From the NCBI GenBank assembly GCA_039545295.1, contig BCIK01000013.1, positions 434,001 to 498,000 on the forward strand: DNA of 64,000 bases, given 5' to 3'. Shown piece after piece: positions 47,540 through 58,100 of this stretch. Below the pieces are notes generated by a model. The model had not been told where the DNA came from. It saw nothing but the letters and a program-made list of their open reading frames with translations, and searched no databases. Source of the DNA: Udeniomyces pyricola. Lineage: Eukaryota > Basidiomycota > Tremellomycetes > Cystofilobasidiales > Mrakiaceae. The translations under genes were made by a program, and so were the position numbers. The stretch's first letter is position 1, and the number at the start of each line of letters is the position of its first letter.

Positions 47540-49228
47540 TTGTTTGAGTATGAGTGGACTATAGGTAGATGTGGGATGAGGTGATGGATGGGGATAGGTG
47601 AAGATTGGGTGGAGAAAGTGTGGACATTGATCTGGAAAACGAGATTCTCGAACTTTCTTGGCCCTCGTGGCAAAGGGTTTGCTGCGTCAGCAAGCTAGTA
47701 TCGCCAAAGGTCAGGTACGCCCGGTCTTCTCGGCCGGCCGGACCAAGTCGTGCGGGTTGTTTGGTTGACTAAGAGGACACATTATTGTCATGACGTTCGG
47801 CGCTTGCCTAAGCGTGCAGAAGCGCCCAAGCGGCGCTCGAGTAGTACCAGCTGTGCATTAGTACTGGCTGATTATCAAGACACTTCGATACGCCCGATCA
47901 CACCGGATCAGTTCGTGATGATCAGCGCAAGCTCGCAGTGGTGACCGTCGACCGGTGAACACATACAACCATCACTCAGCATATATTCAGAATACCATGA
48001 TGCTCGGTCAGCCGATCAACGCTCAGCCTAGACCTACCAATACACCGGGCATGATCACTAATGGGAAACTAGACACCGTCTCTTCGAGCCTGTGCGCGCT
48101 AGCCTGTAGCCTGCTGGCCGGTCGGCTGATACGTTCCCCGCCCGAATGATGCAGGACACCTAGAAAAAGGATGGCGACCTGGACTGTGCCTGTACCAGTC
48201 GACCCCCTGTGACGAGCAGCTGTTCAACGTTCGATTTGTATACATGTGGTGTCGCGGTGTCGGTCGCGCTCCAGTGAGCGTCTGGGTATCTTGACTGATG
48301 TTGCGTTCAGCTGTCGTCGCCCCGGCCCCAAGAATCGTTTGTTTGTAGACGTCGCTTCGATCTATGAGTATATCTTTCGGCTCCATTTTGGTACAGCACC
48401 CTTCATGTTACTGTCGCCTTTGATAACGTAACATCAGGGGATGGGATCTTAGACTCAGGCATAGACAGCTTCCCCATCATCAACGCATGATCAGCAGCCA
48501 TCTGCACATATATGTCAATCACCCTCGGATAGGACATGGTCGGTGTTCTTCATAGGTAAGTCGATCGACATCAAGACACCACATATGTTTGAGCATGTTC
48601 ACTCATGTTCATACAGGTTTACTGGTCACCGATGCACCGACGCCCACCAATTAAATGTTGAACCCGGAACGTTCCGCGTGCTTTAAGGAGCAAGATCGCG
48701 TCAGCCGGACTTCAAACTTCAACCTGCAGGCCTCATGGTCCGTCGTCTTACCGACCCGCTAGCTAGACGATCGAATAGATACGTACCGACCACCGCTCTG
48801 TGTTAGGCTCATAGAACCTGACCCGCAGAAGAAGAAGAAAAAAAAAAAGAAAAGAAAGAAAAAAACGACGTGATGCAAGTGTGGACAGAGCTGGCAGGAT
48901 CGACGGACAAATCGATCATCATCTGACACGCGCAGTCACGGCGGTTTGAGCTCCAACGCTCCGGGCTCTGCTTTGTGTTTGGTCCAATACGTACCCCACC
49001 CTAATCCATCATCCTCTGCCCACTCGAGGCCTGTGTACGTATGTATGGTAGTTTCTGTGACTCTATCAAATTTCCTTCGCAACCCTGACAGGTTATAATC
49101 ATTAGAACAGGACATCTTGTATGCAAAGGGAATTTACAGTCATGTCGTCTGGTCGTCGCAGCAGCGCCTGGCGCCATTTCAATCGACCTGAGTCCACACT
49201 CTCTTCCGCCTCCTCCGCCGGCTGCCCC
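47540..49228. other. gene-poor region upstream of the MDR gene
   Basis: 1.7 kb with only short unconvincing frames. A purine-rich stretch lies at 48826-48865. No tRNA or mobile-element signature seen. Confidence 0.5.
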
Positions 49229-49374
49229 NNNNNNNNNNNNNNNNNNNNNNNNNNNNNNNNNNNNNNNNNNNNNNNNNNNNNNNNNNNNNNNNNNNNNNNN
49301 NNNNNNNNNNNNNNNNNNNNNNNNNNNNNNNNNNNNNNNNNNNNNNNNNNNNNNNNNNNNNNNNNNNNNNNNNN
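49229..49374. other. assembly gap (146 N)
   Basis: Run of undetermined bases. Real length unknown. Any frame spanning it is an artefact. Confidence 0.99.
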
Positions 49375-50878
49375 TGTTCTTAAAATTTTAACCGATTTTA
49401 TACACCCTACGCGGGTGTATCTGGTTTTGTACTTTTTGCCTTGCCCGTCGGGTTGCTCCTCTGCTTGCACGAGCGACCCGACACGATGACCTTGGCGCTG
49501 CACTCTTGCCTTGTGTTGTCAGGGGTCCCCCCTCCTCCTTCCACTTCTCCTCACCTACTCCTACCCACTCTACTACCACTACTCCTACTCCACTTGGCAT
49601 CTGGCATGGCTCTTCCCTTGGAAGGCCATGGCAGGGCGTTGTGGCTTCCTCACCGGCGTGGCTTCCTTCGACCCAGCCCATGGCTTGCTCCGGTGGCGCT
49701 TCCTTCATGTGTCTCCGTGTACAATCCCGATCTTGTCGCTTTTTGCCTCACCCCTGGCAGCTGGAGTCAACTATACATATGTAAGGCTGGTGGCCGGTAG
49801 GTGGCCATGCATGGCCTTTGATCAAAATCAGCATGTCGCTTGCTTGAGATCTGGCATGAGATCTGGCGCAACGTATACATAACCAAACATATATAACGTC
49901 GACGGTTTTCTTTCTGGTCTCTGATGGCATCTATAGCCTGTTCTCGCTCCGAGTCGCTTCGACGATCCGTCGATCGCGGGTCGATCCAGCTTCTGCAGTC
50001 CGGCATGGCCGGAGGGTCGTTCGGTGATCAGCGCGCCGGTGAGCCTGGATCATAGGACCATAGGACCATAGGACCATAGTGGGTCAATAGGTCAATAGAT
50101 CAATAGAGCAATAGACTCATACTATTGGGACAACTATATAGGCCCTATTATCATTCATCCTGGCTGGCTTCACCCTTCCTTCTGTCCTCAGTTCCTCTTC
50201 GCTTTTTTGCCTCACCAGTTGATCATACATATATATAGCCAGTCACCTTCGTTTGTTGTTCAATCCTATTTACGTGCTTCCTACTCGGCTAGCCCTGGCA
50301 GAACGTCCATATATATGTATATGTCAGATGTCCTAGAGCGCATGATACGTCGTACGAGCTCACGCACCCGGCCCTGCAAGCATCGGAATATCGGCTGCAA
50401 GGGGACAGACGTCAAGCCAGAGTACGGCTCATGATGATCGGGACCTCGTCGCGTAGAATCATACAGCCAAAATATGAAAAACCCGCGAGATCATTTTTCG
50501 TGATGACATTTTTGCACCCATCCCCGCCAACCAATCGATGGATTCATAGCAGGACGACAAGACAATATCACAATAGAACGGTAGAATGATAGAACAATAT
50601 GATCATAGTAGTGCGACAATAGGACATACGTACACCATCTCACGTATGTATTTGGGTCGCGTCGACGTCAGTTCATCGCCCGTCCACTTTCGATCCTTCT
50701 CGGATGATCCACAATGCTTTCATCCCCGTTTGAATGCTGAGAGAGAAGGCATCATAAATCTTTCGGACAACAAACACATCACTATCGAGAAAATCTATCT
50801 GAAAGTTTAACTGTTTTTACCTTGTATGTTGAAGCTGTTGCTGAACGCTGATGCATGCCAATGATAGTCAACAATATC
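49375..50878. other. gene-poor region right of the gap
   Basis: 1.5 kb, AT-rich beyond 50040, with short direct repeats (next entry). A possible coding remnant near 49500-49800 has no supporting domain. Confidence 0.5.
50050..50135. repeat. degenerate short tandem repeats
   Basis: Three consecutive units of AGGACCAT are followed by 8-bp-spaced CAATAG units (GTCAATAG, ATCAATAG, AGCAATAG). Similar AATAG/ATAGA words recur at 50575-50625. Confidence 0.8.
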
Positions 50879-51224
50879 AAGCCCGTAAGGCGAAATCCTC
50901 TCCCCATGATGAGAGGTCCCCAGTTTTCACACCAGGGCTGTTAGTGATCCCAATCTGAGCAGGGAGAAGAGACTGAAAATTCAGAGTGAAGTCTGTCGGT
51001 GTCCGGAACGGGAGTTTGGCCTCGCTCTGGCAGCGGGACTTGGAGACGGGGGAAGCGAGATCGAGGGAGCGAGCGACCGTATCCAACTCCAACCCAGGGC
51101 GTTTTGAGGTCCAGGCGACTGAGAGGCTGTTGGGGACGATGAACCCTTGTGCGGTTTTGGCTTTTACGCACCGGAGGTAGTGACCCTTCTCCTCTTCTCC
51201 TGGCCCAAACTCTGCTTCGCTCAT
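50879..51224 (-). CDS. unrecognised open frame overlapping the stop of the next entry
   Basis: 115 codons beginning with an ATG that overlaps the upstream TGA (ATGA). It contains GHYLRCVKAKTAQG and VARSLDLASPVSK and has amino-acid usage that looks prot-like. It could be a separate small gene, a 3' exon, or the frameshifted continuation of the upstream frame. No family recognised. Confidence 0.3.
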
Positions 51225-52364
51225 CTCTCCCGGGCCCTCGCCTCCTCCTGCACCCCCAACCTCCTCAGCACCTCCGCCGCCGCCAGCTCCAGCGGGTCAG
51301 TCCTTCCCTGACCCAACGCCTCCGGCCGACACCCATCTCCCCGCACTAACGCAGTCACCTCCTCCAGCCCAGCCGCCAACTCCTCCGTCCCACGCCTGCC
51401 CCACAGCTTCGGCACTAAATTATGGATCTCCGAGATCCGTTGGGAGACCTTGAGGGTCGACTCGGAGATGCTTTGAGCCTCCTCGATCAACTCCGCCAGA
51501 CTGGCAGAGGACGTGGTGAGGAGGGAGGCGGAGGAGGAGGAGGAGGAGGAGGAAGAGGCGAGGGCGGCAGTCGAGGAAGAAGAGGCGAGGGGGCGGCCTT
51601 CATCTTTAATGACAAAGTGGACGAGGGCGACCGGGGGCAGGGGAAGAGATCCCGAGTCGGGGTCGGCCATGACGAGCCTCTTGAGGACCCCGAGGTTCGC
51701 CGTGAGTCCTGCGACTCCCTCGATCCAGACCTCGTGCACGATGGAGAGTACGCTCATAAAGAACGCCACTTGCATCGGCAAGAAGATCCGAGCCGTCGGC
51801 GCGATGCCTCCAGTAGCCCCTCCAATGGCCCAGACCGGGAAGATAGCGAAGGGCCCGTCTCCCTTGCCACTTCTAGCAAGGACCTCCAACGCTACCTTTC
51901 CCTCCTCCAGACGCCGGTGACGAATGGCGTCTGGGGTCGTCAAGAGCGACCCCACCCTCGAGTCCCGAAAGACCCACCAAACGACTCGGTGACCCGTCGA
52001 AGGGTCTGCTTCCAGGGGAAGGCCCTGTTCCTGGGCGCGAGCGACGAAGTCGAGGGCCTCCTTCCAATCGAAAACAAAGGATCCGCCCTCGTCCAGGGGT
52101 TGGTTCGGGAACTCGGTAGCCCGGGGGTGTGAGGGAGCACCGAGTTGAGACGAGGGGAGGGACGGAGGGAGAAGGAGGTCGTCCAAAGCGGGCGGGAGAG
52201 AGGAAGAGACGACCTCGGGGGGCGAAAGAGGGAGGGTTGAGGCGGAACCCGGCTGGCCCTCGGGGCCAGGCACGGGGAACGGGAAGGAATAAGGGGGCGA
52301 ATTGAGAGGGACGGGCGGGAAAGGTGAGAAGGGAGGAAGGGCTTCGGGCGAGAGTTGACACCAT
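51221..52364 (-). CDS. unrecognised protein, possibly mitochondrial
   Basis: The minus strand holds a 380-codon frame ending at 51221. Its centre looks like real protein: FDWKEALDFVARAQEQG, HRVVWWVFRDSRVGSLL, then a hydrophobic stretch FAIFPVWAIGGATGG followed by MQVAFFMSVLSIVHEVW, and a C-terminal helix ELAAAEVLRRLGVQEEA. A Ser-rich linker is encoded by the GGA/GGC-rich run at 51530-51600. No in-frame ATG opens this frame. A start at 52364 in the neighbouring frame gives MVSTLARSPSSLLTFPAR and further Arg-rich sequence resembling a mitochondrial presequence. An intron joining the two frames is therefore likely, but I could not place it. Function unknown. Confidence 0.5.
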
Positions 52365-53579
52365 CGAGCCACGGTAGAAAGAAGAAGTAGAAGCAGGTAA
52401 GAATGGGCAGATGGGAACCAGTACGCCGAAGCGAAATGAGGAAAGAGATGGAAGATCCGGGCGAGGGGAGGAAGGAAGGGACGGGGGAGTGGGATGAGTC
52501 ATGTGATCAGCGAAGAGAGACTCACAAGAAGGGAGGATGGAAGGAGAAGCGAAAGCGGGAGCAGGAGATTGGAAAGGAGGGGGTGAGGAAAAGCAAGATG
52601 GGGAGCGGGTGTGTGTCCCTGACATCTTGCTGTGAGTGGATGAAATGAGGTGGATGATAGAGGTGGACGACAGTGGTCAGATGGGAAGAGAAGATCAAGA
52701 TAGAAAAGGAGATGGAGGAGAAGGGAAGAGAAGCATAGGCCACGTCGAGGCAAGTTAAAGTTAAATTCATACGAAGGGGGCTCGAAGCTTAAGCACTCGA
52801 GCATCTCAAAAAGAATGCCGTAGCCTCTGCGTTCTCGTGGGCAAGGAAAGATCATGTCCATGTGATTGAACTGAGACTTCACGTGATTTCGTCGAATACC
52901 AGTCCGGACGAGAATTGACGGGAGGCAGATGTATGTCCAGTATGTCAGTACACTCTCAAGGTCACACGAACACATGAACGTACGTAGGCAAGATGTCCGG
53001 CAGGATGCTGAGGGTGAACTGTGTACGTGCAAGCATATTGCATAGCAGTATATAAGTGAATGTAAAAAGTACAAACGTGGCAGCTCGAGGGACAGCGCCA
53101 AGTCAATGTTGGAAATCTAGAAATGAGAGATCGTTCGTTAGCTGATGGGGGACATCGTCTAGAAGACACAAGACCAGAGTGGAAACGGTGGTGGTTTGGA
53201 TGTTTGATGGCGCGTTTCCCAACTCATGGCTGATCATCCCCCCCGGCCATAGTCCCCTTGAGCCTTGAGTGCGTGTTGGCTGTTATTATTACGCAACATC
53301 ATCGCTTGGCCTCATACATGCTATAATTATACGTCTGGCCTTCCCAACTCTCACATGTTGTTCGTTTATCGCAGCCCGCGTTATGTATTCTACGGTGTCG
53401 GATGTCGACATGCCGGGCGTTGGACTTCCTTTTTTGCCAATCGATTTCCAGCCGGATCTGTATTGCGGAACTACGCGCATGTGGACCAACCCGGCATCAG
53501 CACAGCCTCTTGATTGATGATTGTTTGACCAGTGACGTAGCAAACACCACCCATATCCACCATCCATCCAGGGTTCATC
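52365..53579. other. divergent intergenic region
   Basis: 1.2 kb between the unrecognised minus-strand gene and the tail-anchored plus-strand gene. Long minus-strand open frames here are pyrimidine-rich low complexity (Leu/Ser/Pro) and I do not call them. Confidence 0.5.
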
Positions 53580-54513
53580 ATGTCACTCCCACTCTACACC
53601 CAACTCCCCTCGACCGATCCTTCGCCATCCCAAAAAACCCAATTCCTCGCCGCCGCCGACGACCCCCAAGAAGCCAGCTTTCACGACCACACGCACCACG
53701 TTTCGGCGGCCACGGTCTACCCTCCTGCGGCAACCGCCGCATCAGCTGTCGCTATCGCTATTGCCCCTTCTACATTTCCGTCCCATCTCGCCCACTTCAC
53801 TCTTCGTAGCGCACCCTTGCTGTGGGGGTCCAGCAATGCCATCAGTACGAGAGGACTGACGAAGCTCGTGTGTCATCATATCCTTTTTGGGTTCTTCTTC
53901 TTCCGCACTCGCCCGACCTCACCCCGACCTCACCTTCGATCACCCCTTGATTCATTCTCTACACATGGCCTTCTGTGGGCTCACTTACCCATCCTCACTG
54001 ACCTAATTTGTCACAACCATCTTATACCACATACGGGGACTGTCATGATTTCTAATTCAGGATATGTTGGCGGGCCTAGAGGACGCTTTTCCAGTCCTTC
54101 AGAACCGAGACCCGAGCACCATCCAGATTGATGTTGCCTACCCAGGGACAGGCACCGGTCAAGAATCCGATGCCGATTCGCGATCTACGAGCACGGATAT
54201 CATCTGGACGCCTGTAAGGGATATCCTCTGGGACGATATCGTCGTCAAGGGCAAGCCTACACATTTCGCCATCAGGGTGGCCACCCTTAGGCCGAAGGAA
54301 CGACGTCAACGTCAGTTTTTTTTTTCGGTTCTCTGCTCGGATTTGAAATTCTTCGCCTGGCTTACTTTCCTACGCTTGCTGATGGTATCTTCCTCTGGCT
54401 TATATATAATGGACCTGATCGATTGTGCAGAAATCGTGCGGAGCGTGGCGTTGATGACGTTGCCTGTTTTGCTTGTCATCATCTGGTTGATTGTCTTGAA
54501 CCTCTTCTGGTAA
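53580..54513 (+). CDS. small predicted tail-anchored membrane protein
   Basis: Three exons (53580-53867, 54061-54310, 54431-54513) sum to 621 nt and give 206 aa. The N-terminal third is Ala/Pro/His-rich. The central part reads DMLAGLEDAFPVLQNRD and later IIWTPVRDILWDDIVVKGKP. The only transmembrane segment is at the extreme C-terminus (VALMTLPVLLVIIWLIVLNLFW region), leaving no lumenal tail. This is the topology of GET-inserted tail-anchored proteins, but I recognise no SNARE or other family motif. The first exon starts just after a pyrimidine/ACC-rich leader. Splice sites are standard, and the second intron has a T9 run right after its donor. Confidence 0.65.
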
Positions 54514-54543
54514 GGGGTTCATAATCAGGACTTTTTCGAAGTT

Positions 54544-54574
<31 letters not shown>

Positions 54575-55143
54575 GGCAATTCAATCGGTTTAGGCGACTA
54601 GTGCTATTGTGATACTAGATTGAGCACGAGAGAGGGGGGGGGGGGGGGTGAGTGGGGAAGTGTGTATGTGTATGTGTATGTAGTGGCTTCCTTTCTTTTG
54701 ACAATTCCATAACCCATCAAACCCAGTCTGCTCGATCTCTTTCATTCACCCGTGAATTTATGTATATATGTGTGTATATATGTGTGTATGTATGTGTTGT
54801 ACGTGCAAACATGATCAAATTGACCTACATAGACGTACCTCCCATAAGACGTATCCGTCATGTACATGATCTGTAGTGCACCACACCAGCCTATGGTATA
54901 CACTACTATACACCTCCTGCATCACGTTCCTCGGCTGAGACCGATTAAAGGAGTCGGAAGCCCACCAACCGCGCGCTTGATTATACATGACATATATACT
55001 ATATAGGTGTTTTCTTCTTCTTCTTCTTCTTCTGGAATTTCACAAAGGTATACTGGAAACCCTCTCTTCATCTCCATTGGGTACATCTCCCTCTCCCCCT
55101 CTCCCCTTCCCTTTCACTTCCCCTTCTTCTCACCTTTCCTTCT
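54514..55143. other. convergent 3' intergenic region with homopolymers
   Basis: 630 bp between converging stops. It contains T12-G23, a G15 run, (TG/TA)n around 54660-54800 and a CTT repeat near 55015. No gene. Confidence 0.7.
54542..54576. repeat. T12 followed directly by G23
   Basis: Two abutting homopolymers 30 bp past the stop of the tail-anchored gene. A second G15 run lies at 54634-54648. Confidence 0.9.
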
Positions 55144-58100
55144 TTACGCGTGCGACTGAGCCTGCATTTGCACCTGAGCCTGAACCTGAGCCTGAGCCTG
55201 GGGGGTCTGCTGGAGGGGTACATGGCCAATCTGATGAGCGTAATGCGACCGAACGTGGCCGAACGGGAGGAGATCCAGCTGGGCCATCGACATGCGCTCG
55301 AGGTCGGGTGGGTTGATGTGTTTGACGATGGAGAGCTAGTGAAGTAGAAATGAGAAGGAAAGGGTAAGAAAGGAGAGGGTGTTAGTAGAGAGAGAGGGAA
55401 GGGGAGAAGAGAAGTAAACGGAAAGAAAAAGGGCAAGAAGAAGGAGATCTCATAGAATGAGAAGAAGAAGGAGAACGCAAAGAGGGAGAGGGAGAGAGGA
55501 GAGACTTACGAGAAGCAATCGAACGCGTCTCATCCTCTCATCTTCCACCACGCCAGTATCCTTCAAAGGAATCGGAACCAAAGGTGTCGAGACCAACGTC
55601 GTGGATGTCGACGACGAAGAAGTGGAAGTAGAAGGAAAAGGATGACCACCACCACTACTACTGCCACCACTGACGACTGTTGTCGATCCATCCTCCCCTT
55701 TCATCTTCTTACTCCTCCTCGCCGCTTCTTCTTCTGCCTCTTTCTCCTCCCCTTTCATCTTCTCCACTCGAGCCCGCTCCCTGAGGATCTCATCTAACTC
55801 AATCCCAATCTCCTCCAAGACGCTCCCAGGCCAACCCGACTGAGTCCGAACTGGTCTCGTCATCGTCGTCGACCCGGAAAAGGACCGTTTCCTCTTCTTT
55901 CCCTCTGCTCCGTCGCCCTCCAACATCACCACATCCTCCTCCACCTCGACCTCGACCTCTTTCCCTTTCGCTTCCTCCCGATCGATCCTCCCCAGTGTCA
56001 AGCTCGGAACCTCAGCCCAGAAATCCCCGGGTCGTCGAAGGAGGGTCGAGAGCGAGATAAACGTATTCCTGACGGCGGCGAGGTACGTTTCGTTTTGTCG
56101 TTGCGTCGGGAGGGCGTGAATTCGGCGGCGAACGAACGAGCTGATGGAAGGTGTGAGGGAGGAGGAGGGGACAGACGAAGATAAAGATGAAGAGGTAGAA
56201 AGGATAGGGTCCATGTTGACGTCTTGGCCTTCATGTCCATCGACATTCATCGTGGCAACAGCCGCGGTACTCGCTAGGATTCTCTCACCCTCCTCCATCT
56301 TGACCGATCCCTCAATTACATTGCTCTCTACATCGCCTTTCTTCTCCTTCTCCTTCTCCTTCTGCATCACCTTCTCTTCCTCCACATCCTTCTCAAGCAC
56401 ATCCCCATCTACATATCCCTGATTCCTTACGCCTCCAATCTCGGCCATGGCTTCTGCGGTCCTCCTAGCGATATCTATCGCTCCCTCTCCAAACACCTTC
56501 TTGACCACCTCCTCTTCAACCCACGCCTTAACCTCCTCCGCTCCTCCTCCTCCTCCTCTTCCTTTCTCTCCTCCCCCTCCTTCCATCTCTTCATCGCCGC
56601 CGCATCCGACCTCACCCAAGAACCTCTCGATCGACTTAGCATACGCCTCGCCCAAATGCGAGCCATACATCAAGTCCCTCAAGTAAGCCTGTTCGCCATG
56701 ACACCGAAAGATCTCGAGCGACGCGTTCGTCGCCGGCATAAGGGGCGCAATGATGGGATCATCCATCCGATGATGGTTAAAGTACGGTATCGGAAGCGGT
56801 TGACGCGTCAACGCGGCGACATGAGCCGAATCAAACGAAGCGACAGTCGAGGAATGCGGATGGAGCGTGGGGTAAGATCCGTAATCTTGATGGGTTAACG
56901 GTCGGAAGCTCGGGAGAGGGTGAGTGAAGGGCGTAGAATAAAGAGGGTCCTCGTAACCTGTCGGGTCAGGTCGAATGATGTTCCGAAGGGTGTTGGTATC
57001 AACACTACTTCCAGGAAGAGTCGTACTGGTGGAGGCGGTAGAAGAGGTAGAGGATGTAGGCGGAACACGAGGGAAAGTCGATCCTGAACCTGGTGGTAGT
57101 TCCACGGGTTTTCGCCATGAGAACGCTTCTGGTAAACCCGAGTCGCCCACATGAGGCGGGAAAGTTGGGTGCGGGTGGAAATGCTGGGAAGCCGTACCGG
57201 TAGGCGCACTAGAGGCTGGGATAGCATGCGTAGAGCTGGAATCATAAAGAGGGCGATAAGGGCGGGGAGGAGGAGCGGGAGGCAGCGTCGAGGTGGATGC
57301 AACGAGGTTGTTCAGGGTAGAGAGGTATGTAGGAGGGAGCGGAATGATCTGAGGAGGCGCAGGAGGATAATAGAGAAGGTTGTCCAGCGTCGGGGTAAGG
57401 GATTCAACTGCTCGAGGGCATTGGGTGGAAGAGACGAGGAGAGGTAAACTACGGCGTCAGCAAAAGGTCATGAGAAGAAGCTAATAGAATGAAGGACAAT
57501 CGACGAGACCGATGGCCAGCAAACAAAAAATGGGTACACACGCTCGGCGAGGTTGTACGATCCATCAGGGTTCGTATAGACGCGATCCGGATGGTTGTGC
57601 AGCTTGGCGATCTCCTTCTTCGTCTTGGTTCGACGGCCTTGAGTAACATACAAAACAAAACCAAGGCAAGGCGGGAAGGAAACATGAACACGTCAAGCAC
57701 ACGAGAGTCAGCTCGCGTACGTCTCAAAAGTAAAGGGGATGATTCACTTGCTACCAAAGACGAAACAAACCTTTGATCTCCCACCATCCAGCCAACGCCC
57801 AAACCCGCTCATCATAATCCAGCAATCCCAACCCCCGAATCCGGCCATCTTCCCCCTTGGCCCCTGTGCTTGACTCGACCTTTTCGCCGCCCAGAGGAAC
57901 CGGCGTAAGCAGGTTATCATATCTGCCCATCTTTTTATAAGGCCCCCGTTTCTTGCCGAGCTGGTTTTGACCGACACCCTTTTTGGAAGAGCCGCCTCTG
58001 TCACCGCCGCTGCCGGCTACGCCCGTAAAGTAAGACGAAGGCGTCGATGCTCCACCACCCGTCGGAGTCGAAACCGTCGCGGCACTGCTGCTACCAGCGG

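Noticed and set aside
49102..49503. Open frames spanning the N run
   Set aside because: Undetermined bases cannot support coding.
51422..52132. 236-codon plus-strand open frame opposite the unrecognised gene
   Set aside because: Gly/Arg/Asp-rich, antisense shadow of the GC-rich minus-strand frame, which has the more protein-like sequence.
52499..53101. 200-codon minus-strand Leu/Ser/Pro-rich open frame
   Set aside because: Pyrimidine-rich low complexity with no AG acceptor or ATG linking it to the downstream frame. Not a convincing exon.
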